From Betaproteobacteria bacterium (GTDB lineage Bacteria > Pseudomonadota > Gammaproteobacteria > Burkholderiales > Casimicrobiaceae), in contig JADKKQ010000001.1 of the NCBI GenBank assembly GCA_016720425.1, positions 186,001 through 250,000 of the forward strand: DNA of 64,000 nt. The letters run 5' to 3'. A program made the position numbers and the translations under genes. This document shows, piece after piece, positions 20,046 to 29,264 of this stretch. The notes beneath the pieces are model-generated. The model did no database searches. It had not been told where the DNA came from and saw only the letters and a program-made list of their open reading frames with translations. Every line of letters starts with the position of its first letter. Positions within the stretch are counted from its first letter, which is position 1.

Positions 20046-21224
20046 ATGGACTTCGACCTCTGGTGGCTGCTGCCGATACCGGCGATCTTCTTCGCCCTGG
20101 GCTGGATCGCCGCGCGCATCGACATCAAGCACCTGCTGCGCGAGTCGCGCGCGCTGCCGATGTCGTACTTTCGCGGCCTCAACTTCCTGCTGAACGAGCA
20201 GCCCGACAAGGCGATCGAGTCGTTCATCGAGGTGGTCAAGGTCGACCCGCAGACCGTCGACCTGCACTTCGCACTGGGCAGCCTCTTCCGCCGCCAGGGC
20301 GAGATCGATCGCGCCATCCGGATGCACCAGAATCTGCTCGACCGCCCCGACCTGCCGGCCGACAAGCGGCAGACGGCGCTGTTCGAGCTGGCGCAGGACT
20401 TTCACCGCGCGGGCCTGCTCGATCGCGCCGAGGAGCTGTTCACGCGGCTCGACGGCTCGCCCTTCGAACACCCGTCGCTCGCGTTCCTGCTCTCGATCTA
20501 CGAGCAGGAGAAGGACTGGCCGAAGGCGATCGCGGTGACGCGGCGGATGGAAGCGCTGGCCAAGCAGCCCTATCACAAGGAGATCGCGCACTACGACTGC
20601 GAGCTCGCCCAGGCCGCGCTGCTGAAGTCGGACTTCGCGACCGCGCGGACGTACATCGAGCAGGCGCGCGCCGAGTACAAGGCCTCGCCGCGGGCCACGA
20701 TGCTGGCCGGCGACATGGCGGCGCAGCAGGGCGACCACGCGCGCGCCATCGAGGAGTGGCAGAAGATCGAGACGCAGAACCCCGCCTTCCTGGCGCTGGT
20801 CGCCGAGCGCCTCGCCGACGCGTGGCGCAAGACCGGCGGCGCCGCGCAGGGGCTGCGCACGCTGGGTGCCTACCAGCAGCAGTATCCGTCGCTCGACCTG
20901 CTCAACACCGTGTTCTCGCTGACGCTGGTCGAGGAGGGCGCCGAGGCGGCGGCCAGCCTCATCAAGGAGGAGCTCGCGCGCAATCCGACGCTGCTCGGGC
21001 TCGATCGCCTGCTCGAGGCCCAGCTCGCCTCGGCACCGGCCGAACGGCGCCACGACCTCGAGCTCGTCAAGCAGCTGGTCGGCCAGCACATCAAGCGCCT
21101 CGGCATGTACAAGTGCGAGCACTGCGGCTTCCGCGCCAAGCAGTACTACTGGCGCTGCCCGGGCTGCGGCAAGTGGGAGACCTACTCGCCGCGGCGCACC
21201 GAAACCCCGGACGGCTACGCCTGA
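20046..21224 (+). CDS. lapB: Lipopolysaccharide assembly protein LapB (YciM)
   Basis: Membrane-anchored TPR protein of 392 residues: N-terminal transmembrane helix (WWLLPIPAIFFALGWIAA), TPR repeats from about 30 to 350, and a C-terminal rubredoxin-like metal site CEHCGF...CPGCGKW. LapB recruits FtsH to LpxC and so balances LPS against phospholipid. It follows lapA and lies upstream of the envelope-sugar genes ugd and rfaE1, consistent with an envelope cluster. Confidence 0.94.
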   Translation: MDFDLWWLLPIPAIFFALGWIAARIDIKHLLRESRALPMSYFRGLNFLLNEQPDKAIESFIEVVKVDPQTVDLHFALGSLFRRQGEIDRAIRMHQNLLDRPDLPADKRQTALFELAQDFHRAGLLDRAEELFTRLDGSPFEHPSLAFLLSIYEQEKDWPKAIAVTRRMEALAKQPYHKEIAHYDCELAQAALLKSDFATARTYIEQARAEYKASPRATMLAGDMAAQQGDHARAIEEWQKIETQNPAFLALVAERLADAWRKTGGAAQGLRTLGAYQQQYPSLDLLNTVFSLTLVEEGAEAAASLIKEELARNPTLLGLDRLLEAQLASAPAERRHDLELVKQLVGQHIKRLGMYKCEHCGFRAKQYYWRCPGCGKWETYSPRRTETPDGYA

Positions 21225-21270
21225 GAAAAGCCGCGCTCCCCTCACTCCCCGCCAAGGAACCCCGCCCATC

Positions 21271-22005
21271 GTGCCAGCCGCTGATCCCCGGGTGATCGTC
21301 GCCCTCGATTTCGCCCATCCCGCCCGCGCGCTGGCGCTGATGGATCGCCTCGATCCGGCGCAGTGCGCGCTCAAGGTCGGCAAGGAGATGTTCGTCGTCG
21401 CCGGTCCCGAGCCGGTGCGCTGGATGGTCGAGCGCGGCTTCCGCGTGTTCCTCGACCTCAAGTTCCACGACATTCCGAACACCGTGGCGCAGGCCTGCGC
21501 CGCCGCGACGCGGCTGGGCGTCTGGATGCTGAACGTCCATGCAGCCGGCGGCCAGGCGATGCTCGAAGCGGCCCGGCAGGCGGTGGCGCAGACGGCCGCC
21601 GAGCGGGGCAGGCCGCGGCCGTGGCTGATCGCCGTCACCGTGCTCACCAGTCTCGACGACGCCGACCTCGCGGCCGTGGGGATGGCGGGGCCGACGGCCG
21701 CCGCGGCACGGCGGCTGGCGCTGCTGGCGCAGGCCGCCGGACTCGACGGCGTCGTCTGCTCGGCACAGGAGGCGGTGCCGCTGCGCGCCGCCTGCGGCGC
21801 CGCGTTCAAGCTGGTGACGCCCGGCATCCGGCCGCGGGGATCGGCCAGGGACGATCAGGCCCGGATCATCACCCCCGAGGCGGCGATCGCCAACGGTGCC
21901 GACTACCTCGTCATCGGCCGGCCGATCACCCAGGCGCCGGATCCGCTGGCAGCCCTCGCCGCCATCAATGCGTCGCTCGCCAACCTGCAGAGGAATCCGC
22001 AATGA
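21271..22005 (+). CDS. pyrF: Orotidine 5'-phosphate decarboxylase
   Basis: Last step of UMP synthesis. The 244-residue TIM barrel shows IVALDFAHPARAL, the catalytic FLDLKFHDIPNTVA (Asp-Lys-Asp array) and the phosphate-binding LVTPGIRP...GADYLVIGRPIT. Length fits the proteobacterial type I (short) family. The start is a GTG at 21271, the only start matching the family N-terminus. The stop overlaps the ugd ATG. Confidence 0.95.
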   Translation: MPAADPRVIVALDFAHPARALALMDRLDPAQCALKVGKEMFVVAGPEPVRWMVERGFRVFLDLKFHDIPNTVAQACAAATRLGVWMLNVHAAGGQAMLEAARQAVAQTAAERGRPRPWLIAVTVLTSLDDADLAAVGMAGPTAAAARRLALLAQAAGLDGVVCSAQEAVPLRAACGAAFKLVTPGIRPRGSARDDQARIITPEAAIANGADYLVIGRPITQAPDPLAALAAINASLANLQRNPQ

Positions 22006-23324
22006 AGATCACGATGATCGGGACCGGCTACGTCGGCCTCGTGACCGGAGCCTGCCTGGCCGAGGTCGGCAACGACGTCCTCTGCCTCGACGTCGACGCG
22101 CGCAAGATCGAGATACTGAAGGCCGGCGGCGTGCCGATCCACGAGCCGGGGCTGGAGGCGGTGATCCGCCGCAACGTCGACGCCGGGCGGCTCGCGTTCA
22201 CCACCGACGTCGACGCCGCGGTCGCGCACGGGCAGATCCAGTTCATCGCCGTCGGGACGCCCCCGGACGAGGACGGCTCGGCCGACATGCAGTACGTGAT
22301 CGCCGCCGCGCGCGCCATCGGCCGCCGGATGGAGGGCCTGAAGATCGTCGTCGACAAGTCGACGGTGCCGGTGGGCACCGCCGACCGCGTCCGCGCGGCG
22401 ATCGCCGAGGAACTCGCGGCGCGCGGCGTCGCGCACCCGTTCGCCGTCGTCTCGAATCCCGAGTTCCTGAAGGAGGGCGCGGCGGTCGAGGACTTCATGA
22501 AGCCCGACCGCATCGTCGTCGGCGCCGACGACGAGCGCGCGATCGCGGCGATGCGCGCCGTCTACGCACCGTTCATGCGCAACCACGAGCGGCTGCTGGT
22601 GATGGACCTGCGCTCGGCCGAACTCACCAAGTACGCCGCCAACGCGATGCTGGCGACGCGGATCTCGTTCATGAACGAGCTCGCCAACCTCGCCGACGAG
22701 CTGGGCGCCGACATCGAGCACGTCCGCCAGGGCATCGGCTCCGATCCGCGGATCGGCTACCACTTTCTCTACCCGGGCGCCGGCTACGGCGGCTCGTGCT
22801 TCCCCAAGGACGTGAAGGCGCTGCGGCACACGGCGAGGGAGCGGGGGCGCCCGCTGCGGATCCTCGACGCGGTCGAGGCCGCCAACGACGCGCAGAAGCT
22901 GCGCCTGGTCGAGAAGATCGTCGCCCGGCTGGGCGAGGATCTCTCCGGGCGCCGGTTCGCGCTCTGGGGCCTCGCCTTCAAGCCCAATACCGACGACATG
23001 CGCGAGGCGCCGTCGCGGGAGATCATCGCCGCGCTGGTGCAGCGCGGCGCGACCATCGTCGCCTACGACCCGGTGGCGATGGACGAGGCGAAGCGGATCT
23101 TCGGGCCGGTGCCCTGGCTCGCCTACGCGCCGTCGCCGATGGCGGCGGTGCAGGGTGCCGACGCGCTGGTGATCGTCACCGAATGGAAGGAGTTCCGCAG
23201 CCCCGATTTCTCCGCGCTGGCCGCCGCGCTCGCCGCGCCGCTGGTGTTCGACGGCCGCAACCTGTTCGACCCGCCGCGGGTCCGGGCCGCCGGCCTCGAG
23301 TACTTCGCCATCGGACGCCGCTGA
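22002..23324 (+). CDS. ugd: UDP-glucose 6-dehydrogenase
   Basis: Oxidises UDP-glucose twice to UDP-glucuronate, a precursor of capsule, exopolysaccharide or LPS sugars. The 440 residues contain the NAD fold GTGYVGLVTGACLAEVG at 6-22, the KSTVPVGTADR loop, the catalytic Cys266 in GYGGSCFPKD, and a C-terminal UDP-binding domain (GLAFKPNTDDMREAPS). Four-base overlaps with pyrF and contact with rfaE1 (TGATG) show one transcript. Confidence 0.96.
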   Translation: MKITMIGTGYVGLVTGACLAEVGNDVLCLDVDARKIEILKAGGVPIHEPGLEAVIRRNVDAGRLAFTTDVDAAVAHGQIQFIAVGTPPDEDGSADMQYVIAAARAIGRRMEGLKIVVDKSTVPVGTADRVRAAIAEELAARGVAHPFAVVSNPEFLKEGAAVEDFMKPDRIVVGADDERAIAAMRAVYAPFMRNHERLLVMDLRSAELTKYAANAMLATRISFMNELANLADELGADIEHVRQGIGSDPRIGYHFLYPGAGYGGSCFPKDVKALRHTARERGRPLRILDAVEAANDAQKLRLVEKIVARLGEDLSGRRFALWGLAFKPNTDDMREAPSREIIAALVQRGATIVAYDPVAMDEAKRIFGPVPWLAYAPSPMAAVQGADALVIVTEWKEFRSPDFSALAAALAAPLVFDGRNLFDPPRVRAAGLEYFAIGRR

Positions 23325-24271
23325 TGACCGCTCCCGGCGCGCAGTTCGCCGCCTGGCGCGACGCGGTCGCCCGCACGCGGGTGCTGGTCGTCGGCGACGT
23401 CATGCTCGACCGCTACTGGTTCGGCGACGCCGAGCGGATCTCGCCGGAAGCGCCGGTGCCGGTGGTCAGGATCGTGCGCAGCGAGGAGCGTCCCGGCGGC
23501 GCCGCCAACGTCGCCCGCAACGTCGCCGCGCTGGGTGCGCAGTCGACGCTGCTGTCGGTGACCGGTGCCGACGAGCCCGGTGCGGTGCTCGAGCGGCTGC
23601 TCGCCGGCGACGGCGTGCGCACGCTGTTCCACCGCGACGCGGCGCTGCCGACGACGGTGAAGCTGCGGGTCATCGGGCGCCAGCAGCAGCTGCTGCGGAT
23701 CGACTTCGAGACCGCGCCGTCGCGCGAGCTGCTGGCGGAGAAGCTCGCCGACTTCGACCGCCTGCTGCCCGACGCCGACATCGTGCTGCTGTCCGACTAC
23801 GGCAAGGGGGGGCTCGCCCACATCGCGACGATGATCGAGCGCGCCCGCGCCGCCGGCAGGCCGGTGCTGGTCGACCCCAAGGGCGAGGACTGGGCGAAGT
23901 ATCGCGGCGCGACCATCGTCACGCCCAACCGCGCCGAATTCCGCCAGGTCGTGGGCCGGTGGCGCGACGACGGCGAGCTGGCCGCCAAGGCCCAGGCGCT
24001 GCGCGACGAACTCGGTCTCGGCGCGTTGCTGGTCACCCGGTCGGAGGAGGGGATGAGCCTCTTCACCGCCGCCGGTGCCGACCACATCCCGGCGTTGGCG
24101 CGCGAGGTGTTCGACGTTTCCGGCGCCGGCGACACGGTGATCGCCACGCTGGGCGTGCTGATCGGCGCCGGGGCGCCGATGGGGACGGCGATGCGCGTCG
24201 CCAACCAGGCCGCCGGCGTCGTCGTCGGCAAGCTCGGCACTGCCACGGTCACCCCCGACGAGCTCCGCTGA
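23324..24271 (+). CDS. rfaE1: D-glycero-beta-D-manno-heptose-7-phosphate kinase (kinase-only form)
   Basis: PfkB-family kinase of 315 residues that makes heptose 1,7-bisphosphate for LPS inner core. Seen: VVGDVMLDRYWFGDAERISPEAPVPVV near the N-terminus (a known HldE feature), ERPGGAANVARNVAALG, and the C-terminal DVSGAGDTVIATL with the catalytic Asp. The cytidylyltransferase half of E. coli HldE is missing, so ADP-heptose synthesis needs a separate rfaE2/hldC gene outside the window, the usual state in betaproteobacteria. Confidence 0.93.
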   Translation: MTAPGAQFAAWRDAVARTRVLVVGDVMLDRYWFGDAERISPEAPVPVVRIVRSEERPGGAANVARNVAALGAQSTLLSVTGADEPGAVLERLLAGDGVRTLFHRDAALPTTVKLRVIGRQQQLLRIDFETAPSRELLAEKLADFDRLLPDADIVLLSDYGKGGLAHIATMIERARAAGRPVLVDPKGEDWAKYRGATIVTPNRAEFRQVVGRWRDDGELAAKAQALRDELGLGALLVTRSEEGMSLFTAAGADHIPALAREVFDVSGAGDTVIATLGVLIGAGAPMGTAMRVANQAAGVVVGKLGTATVTPDELR

Positions 24272-24294
24272 GGCGGTGCCCGTCGCCGCGCGCC

Positions 24295-25650
24295 ATGGCC
24301 AAGCCCAGGACCACCTACAGCTGCACCGAGTGCGGCGGGCAGCACCCGAAGTGGCAGGGCCAGTGCCCGCACTGCGGCGCCTGGAACACGCTGGTCGAGG
24401 CGGTGGCGACGCCGGCGCCGTCGCGCTTCCAGAATCTCGCCGGCACCCGCAGCGAAGTCCGGGCGCTGGGCTCGGTCGACGCGACGGACAAGCCGCGGTT
24501 TCCGACCGGCATCGAGGAGTTCGACCGCGTGCTGGGTGGCGGGCTGGTGCCGGGCGGCGTGATCCTGCTGGGCGGCGACCCGGGCATCGGCAAGTCGACG
24601 CTGCTGCTGCAGGCGATGGCGGCGATCGGCGCGGCCCACAAGGTGCTCTACGTCACCGGCGAGGAGTCGGTCGAGCAGGTGGCGCTGCGCGCGCAGCGGC
24701 TGGCGCTGGTCAACGCCCCGGTGTCGCTGCTGGCCGAGGTGCAGCTCGAGCGGATCGTCGCCGCCATCGGCGCCGAGCACCCCGAGATCGTCGTCGTCGA
24801 CTCGATCCAGACTGCGTACACCGAGGCGATCACCTCGGCGCCGGGCAGCGTGTCGCAGGTGCGCGAGTGCGCCGCCCAGCTGACGCGCATCGCCAAGCAG
24901 CGCGGCATCGTCGTCATCCTGGTCGGCCACGTGACCAAGGACGGCGCGATCGCCGGCCCGCGCGTGCTCGAGCACATCGTCGACACCGTGCTGTACTTCG
25001 AGGGCGACACGCACTCGAGCTTCCGCCTGGTGCGCGCCATCAAGAACCGCTTCGGCGCCGCCAACGAGCTCGGCGTGTTCGGGATGACCGACAAGGGGCT
25101 GAAGGGGGTCTCCAACCCGTCGGCGCTGTTCCTGTCGCAGCACGCCGAATCGGTGCCGGGGTCGGCGATCGTCGCCACGCTCGAAGGATCGCGGCCGCTG
25201 CTGGTGGAGATCCAGGCGCTGGTCGACCCGGTGCAGGGCGGCGTGCCGCGCCGGCTCTCGGTCGGCCTCGATCCGCAGCGGCTGGCTTTGCTGCTGGCCG
25301 TCCTGCATCGCCACGGCGGGGTCGAGACCGCCGGCTACGACGTGTTCGTCAACGCCGTCGGCGGCGTGCGGATCAACGAGCCGGCCGCCGATCTGGCGAT
25401 CCTGCTCGCCGTCCACTCGTCGCTGACCAGCCGGCCATTGCCCGCCAAGACGCTGATCTTCGGCGAGGTCGGCCTCGCCGGCGAGATCCGGCCGGTGCAG
25501 CGCGGGCAGGAGCGGATCCGCGAAGCGGCCAAGCTGGGGTTCCGCCAGGTGTTGATACCCAACCTCAACAAGCCACGGCAAGCCATTGACAAAATTAGGG
25601 TGATGGCGGTCGATCGGGTCGACGAAGCGCTGTCCTTGCTGCGTGAGTGA
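24295..25650 (+). CDS. radA: DNA repair protein RadA
   Basis: Recombination-repair ATPase of 451 residues that speeds branch migration. Order of domains: N-terminal zinc finger (CTECGGQHPKWQGQCPHCGAW), RecA-like ATPase with Walker A GGDPGIGKSTLL at about 100-111, the RadA-specific KNRFGA motif, and a C-terminal Lon-protease-like domain. The 3' end overlaps the next gene by 8 bases. Confidence 0.96.
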   Translation: MAKPRTTYSCTECGGQHPKWQGQCPHCGAWNTLVEAVATPAPSRFQNLAGTRSEVRALGSVDATDKPRFPTGIEEFDRVLGGGLVPGGVILLGGDPGIGKSTLLLQAMAAIGAAHKVLYVTGEESVEQVALRAQRLALVNAPVSLLAEVQLERIVAAIGAEHPEIVVVDSIQTAYTEAITSAPGSVSQVRECAAQLTRIAKQRGIVVILVGHVTKDGAIAGPRVLEHIVDTVLYFEGDTHSSFRLVRAIKNRFGAANELGVFGMTDKGLKGVSNPSALFLSQHAESVPGSAIVATLEGSRPLLVEIQALVDPVQGGVPRRLSVGLDPQRLALLLAVLHRHGGVETAGYDVFVNAVGGVRINEPAADLAILLAVHSSLTSRPLPAKTLIFGEVGLAGEIRPVQRGQERIREAAKLGFRQVLIPNLNKPRQAIDKIRVMAVDRVDEALSLLRE

Positions 25651-26377
25651 CGACCGCCGCGCGGACCCGTCTGGCGTTCGGGAGCCGACGATGCGACGGG
25701 ATGCGACGCGACGCATCGACGGCCTGTTCGCCGGTGGCATCACGCTGATCGGCACCGCGCAGCAGCGCACCGGCATCGTCAAGCAGCCGCGCGAACGCGT
25801 CAGCGTGGCGGCGGAGGGAGTTGCCGGCGACGTGCAGGCCGACCGCCGCTTCCACGGCGGGCCCGACAAGGCGGTGCACCACTTTCCGGCCGACCATTAC
25901 GCCCGGCTCGCCCGGCAGTTTCCGGCGCTCGCTCCGCGGCTCGGCCCCGGCACCCTCGGCGAGAACCTCTCGACGCTGGGCTGGACCGACGACGACATCG
26001 CCATCGGCGACGTCTACGGCGCCGGGAACGTCGCGCTCCAGGTGACGCAGCCGCGCAGCCCCTGCTGGAAGATCGACGACCGTCTGGGCGAGCCGGGCGC
26101 GGCGCGGTGGATCGCCGGCCAGGCGATCACCGGCTGGTACTGCCGGGTGCTGGCAGCAGGCGAACTGCGGGTGGGCGACGAACTGGTCGTGGTCGAGCGG
26201 CCCGCCGTGCCGGTCACGGTGGCCACGTTCTGGCGCATCGTCCAGGCGCACCGGCCGCCGGTCGCGGATCTCGAACGGCTCGCGGCGATCCCCGGACTCG
26301 CGACCGACTGGCGGCGGCGGATCGAAGAACGCCTGGCGTGGCTCGCGGCCAATCCTGGCGTCGATTCGATAAAATAG
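25643..26377 (+). CDS. MOSC domain protein (YiiM-like)
   Basis: MOSC domain protein of up to 244 residues. Family landmarks are GDVQADRRFHGGPDKAVHHFPADHY, LGPGTLGENLST and the conserved Cys in QPRSPCWKIDDRL, followed by a C-terminal three-helix extension as in YiiM. YiiM-type proteins bind molybdenum cofactor and reduce N-hydroxylated compounds in E. coli; the substrate here is unknown. Start could be the GTG at 25643 overlapping radA, or the ATG at 25691, which gives 228 residues. Confidence 0.8.
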   Translation: MSDDRRADPSGVREPTMRRDATRRIDGLFAGGITLIGTAQQRTGIVKQPRERVSVAAEGVAGDVQADRRFHGGPDKAVHHFPADHYARLARQFPALAPRLGPGTLGENLSTLGWTDDDIAIGDVYGAGNVALQVTQPRSPCWKIDDRLGEPGAARWIAGQAITGWYCRVLAAGELRVGDELVVVERPAVPVTVATFWRIVQAHRPPVADLERLAAIPGLATDWRRRIEERLAWLAANPGVDSIK

Positions 26378-26408
26378 ATCAACAACGTCTTTTATATTAT
26401 TGATCTAT
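26374..26408. repeat. AT-rich inverted repeat between convergent genes
   Basis: ATAGATCAA (26374-26382) and TTGATCTAT (26400-26408) are perfect 9-bp inverted arms with a 17-nt AT-rich centre. The left arm includes the stop codon of the MOSC gene, and the block from 26371 to 26420 is strikingly AT-rich in a GC-rich window. It lies between convergent genes and may be a bidirectional termination structure, although it lacks the GC-rich stem of a standard terminator. Confidence 0.6.
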
Positions 26409-26489
26409 ATATAATACAGGCTCAATTTTGTGCCCGTCGCAGCCCGGTTCGACCGAAGGACGCCGAAGGCCCGGCAGCCGACGCGCACG

Positions 26490-27410
26490 CTACGGCCGCG
26501 ACGTGCCGTCGGTGCGGTGGGCGGCCAGCAGCGCATCGATCCGGGCGTCCTTGTCGCGCCACAGGTCCTGCACCCAGCGCTGGAACGCCGCGCGCACCGC
26601 CGGATCGCCGGCGTAATCGGCCTCGGCGAGGTCCCGGGGCACCGGCAGCCGCTCTATCCGCACCACGACTCGCCGCAGCCGTCCGCAGAGGAAGTACCAG
26701 AACGTCGGCGCGCCGTCGGGGTAGACGATGGTCACGTCCAGGATCGACCGGAACTTCTCGCCCATGGCGTTCAGTGCCAGCGCGAGGCCGCCGGCCTTGG
26801 GCTTCAGCAGGTGCCGGTAGGGCGACTGCTGGCGCTGGCGCTTGGCGGGCGTGAAGCGCGTGCCCTCGAGGAAATTCATCACGCTGGTCGGGATCCGCGC
26901 GAACCGCTCGCAGGCCTTGCGCGTGGTTTCCTGGTCCTTGCCGCGCATCTCCGGGTGCCGGCGCAGGAACTCCTCGCTGTGGCGACGCATGAACGGGAAC
27001 TCCAGCGCCCACCACGCGAGCCCGATCACCGGCACCCAGATCAGCTGGCGCTTGAGGAAGAACTTGAGCAGCGGGATGCGGCGGTTGAGGAGGTGCTGCA
27101 GCACCAGGATGTCGACCCACGACTGGTGGTTGCAGCTCACCAGGTACCAGCTGCGGTAATCGAGCTCCCCGAGGCCCTCGACGTCCCAGTGGGTGCGCTG
27201 GGTCAGCGTCATCCAGCCGCTGTTGCACGCGATCCAGGACTCGGCGATGAGCAGCGCCACGCGCGCGAGCCCCCGGCGCAGCGCCGGGATCGGCAGCAGC
27301 AGCCGCAGCAGCGAGCAGCACAGCAGCACGGGAACCCAGAACAGCGTGTTGACGGCCAGCAGCAGGGCGGCGATGACGCCGACCAGCGGAGGGGGCAGGA
27401 AGTTGAGCAT
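26490..27410 (-). CDS. 1-Acylglycerol-3-phosphate acyltransferase-like protein (YihG type)
   Basis: Predicted inner-membrane acyltransferase of 306 residues. An N-terminal hydrophobic region (about 8-50) is followed by the PlsC motifs: NHQSWVDILVLQ (HX4D catalytic dyad), a K/R-rich second block, and FLEGTRFTPAKRQ (EGTR motif III). The YihG-type sequence suggests acylation of lysophosphatidic acid in phospholipid synthesis or remodelling. I chose the ATG at 27410; an upstream in-frame ATG at 27476 would add a hydrophilic leader that does not fit a membrane protein. Confidence 0.85.
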   Translation of the reverse strand: MLNFLPPPLVGVIAALLLAVNTLFWVPVLLCCSLLRLLLPIPALRRGLARVALLIAESWIACNSGWMTLTQRTHWDVEGLGELDYRSWYLVSCNHQSWVDILVLQHLLNRRIPLLKFFLKRQLIWVPVIGLAWWALEFPFMRRHSEEFLRRHPEMRGKDQETTRKACERFARIPTSVMNFLEGTRFTPAKRQRQQSPYRHLLKPKAGGLALALNAMGEKFRSILDVTIVYPDGAPTFWYFLCGRLRRVVVRIERLPVPRDLAEADYAGDPAVRAAFQRWVQDLWRDKDARIDALLAAHRTDGTSRP

Positions 27411-27498
27411 CGGAAGTCCCGGCTGACGTCGTTCGGTGCGGACGCAGGTCGCATGTTGCCTCAGCGGCGACGGCAAGCGCCGAAGAACTGGCCAACTG

Positions 27499-27540
27499 CT
27501 GATCCAGATTAAGAAACCGGCGTGCCGGGCCGGCTACTGT
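27499..27540 (+). promoter_or_regulatory. Candidate FNR/Anr-dependent promoter of the FGGY kinase gene
   Basis: CTGAT-CCAG-ATTAA (27499-27512) matches 8 of 10 specified bases of the FNR/Anr palindrome TTGAT-N4-ATCAA. TACTGT at 27535-27540 has the spacing of a class II FNR promoter (box centred 41.5 bp before an expected start near 27547). The same spacing occurs at the better site upstream of the CBS gene. The kinase ATG is about 145 nt downstream. Confidence 0.4.
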
Positions 27541-27690
27541 GACACTGCGCCCGCCGCGCCCGGCACTTCCGGTGCGCGGCTCGGAGCGGCGGGTCGCGCG
27601 ACGGTCACGCTCCCGCACCAACGCCCGGCGGCGCGGGCGCAGGACCGGTTCCGCGCTCCCTTCGACCCCGCTGTCTGCGGAAGCCATGCC

Positions 27691-29235
27691 ATGGGTTTGA
27701 TACTCTCCATCGACGTCGGCACCACCAACCTCAAGGCCGCGCTGGTCGACGAGCAGGGGCGGATCGTCGATGCCGCGCACAGCATCACGCTGCGGATCGA
27801 AGGCGATGCCACCGGACGCGCCGAACACGACCCCGCCAAGCTGCGGCAGGCCCTGCTGGACGTCTGCCGGATCGCCGTCGGCGATCGCGGGCGCGACGTC
27901 GACAAGTTCTCCCTCACCTCCTACCAGTTCGGCCTGGTGCTGGTGGACGCCGAGGACCGCCCGCTCACCCGCGTCTCGACCTTCGTCGACACGACCGCCC
28001 AGGCGCACCACGCGCGGTTCCTCGAAGCCATCGGCGACGTGGACGCGATGTACGTCCGGACCGGCTGCCCGCCGATCTTCCAGTATCCGGTCAACCGCCT
28101 GCACTGGCTGACGTCCCGGGACCCGCAGTTGCCCCGCAGGGTCGCCCGGGTGCTGGACTCGAAGGCGTTCCTGATGCACGTGCTGACCGGCGAGTACGTC
28201 ACCGACTACAGCACCGCCAATTCGCTGGGCTGCCTCGACATCTCCGGCCGCTGGGACGAGCCCATCATCGCGGCGGTGGGATTCGACGTCGCGCAGTTTC
28301 CGCAGGTGCTCAACGGCTTCGTCGACGAACTGCCGCTGCGGCCGTCGCTGTGCGCCGAGCTGAACCTGAACCCGGGGACCCCCGTGGCCGCCGGCCTGTA
28401 CGACGGCGCCGCGCTGGCGGCCGCGCTGACGGGCTTCGAGCCGCGGATCGCCGTCGGCAACTTCGGCACCTCCGGCATGTTCCGGGTGCCGACCGCGAAC
28501 CCCGTCGAGGATCTCGAGGGAGGCCTGATCCAGAGCTGCCTGCTGCGGCCGGGGACGTTCTTCACCGGCTCGGGCATCAACAACTGCACCATCGCCACCA
28601 ACCTGCTGCTGAACGTGCTGGGCCTCGAACTCGACTACCTGCGCGGCCGCGAGCTGTCGATCCCGGGCGCCAACAACGTCATGACCTTCCCGTACTTCAC
28701 CGGCGAACGGGACAAGGTCATCGGCAACATCGGCACCGGCATGGTGTTCGGGCTCGGCGTGGCGAGCACGCGGGACGACCTCGCACGCTCGTTCCTCGAA
28801 GGCGTGGCGTTCTCGTTCCTGCTGGTCAAGCAGCGGCTCGATCCCGACGAGGAGATCCGGGAACTCCGGCTGGGGGGCGGGGGCACGGCAAACCAGCGCT
28901 GGATGCAGATCATGGCCGACACCCTCGACCTGCCGATCCGCCTGACGGACAATCCGGAGATGGGGATCATCGGCGCGGCGAGCCTCGCGCGTCACGGCGA
29001 GGGCCGCGACCTGCTCCTGAACTCGCGGCGGATCATGCGCGACGCGCAGGTGATCGAGCCGATCCCGGCGCACGTCGCCGTCTATCGCGAGGTCGCCGGC
29101 CGGTACTTCGACGTCCGCCAGTCGCTGCGCCTGCCGCTGCTGGCCCGCCAGGGCCTGTCGCCGCTGCGCGGCGCGAGGGCGAAAGCGGTGGCGAAGGCGC
29201 TGCCGCTGGTGCGGGAAAACCAGCAGGACAGCTGA
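27691..29235 (+). CDS. FGGY-family carbohydrate kinase (possibly gluconate kinase)
   Basis: ATP-dependent sugar kinase of 514 residues with the actin-like fold: phosphate-1 loop SIDVGTTNLKAALVD at the start, TGCPPIFQYPVNRLHWL in the first domain, GNFGTSGMFRVP and the C-terminal adenosine motif LRLGGGGTANQRWMQIMAD. The TGCPP...YP segment is shared with gluconate kinases of the Bacillus GntK (FGGY) type and some other members, so gluconate is a plausible but unproven substrate. The next gene is a 2-hydroxyacid dehydrogenase on the same strand, and gnd lies just beyond, convergent. Confidence 0.8.
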   Translation: MGLILSIDVGTTNLKAALVDEQGRIVDAAHSITLRIEGDATGRAEHDPAKLRQALLDVCRIAVGDRGRDVDKFSLTSYQFGLVLVDAEDRPLTRVSTFVDTTAQAHHARFLEAIGDVDAMYVRTGCPPIFQYPVNRLHWLTSRDPQLPRRVARVLDSKAFLMHVLTGEYVTDYSTANSLGCLDISGRWDEPIIAAVGFDVAQFPQVLNGFVDELPLRPSLCAELNLNPGTPVAAGLYDGAALAAALTGFEPRIAVGNFGTSGMFRVPTANPVEDLEGGLIQSCLLRPGTFFTGSGINNCTIATNLLLNVLGLELDYLRGRELSIPGANNVMTFPYFTGERDKVIGNIGTGMVFGLGVASTRDDLARSFLEGVAFSFLLVKQRLDPDEEIRELRLGGGGTANQRWMQIMADTLDLPIRLTDNPEMGIIGAASLARHGEGRDLLLNSRRIMRDAQVIEPIPAHVAVYREVAGRYFDVRQSLRLPLLARQGLSPLRGARAKAVAKALPLVRENQQDS

Positions 29236-29264
29236 TCGCAATCAACCCACGCGGGATACGACCG

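Noticed and set aside
29232..29245. CTGAT-CGCA-ATCAA, a 9 of 10 match to an FNR box before the 2-hydroxyacid dehydrogenase
   Set aside because: It overlaps the stop codon of the kinase gene and is only about 20 nt from the next ATG, leaving no room for a class II promoter.
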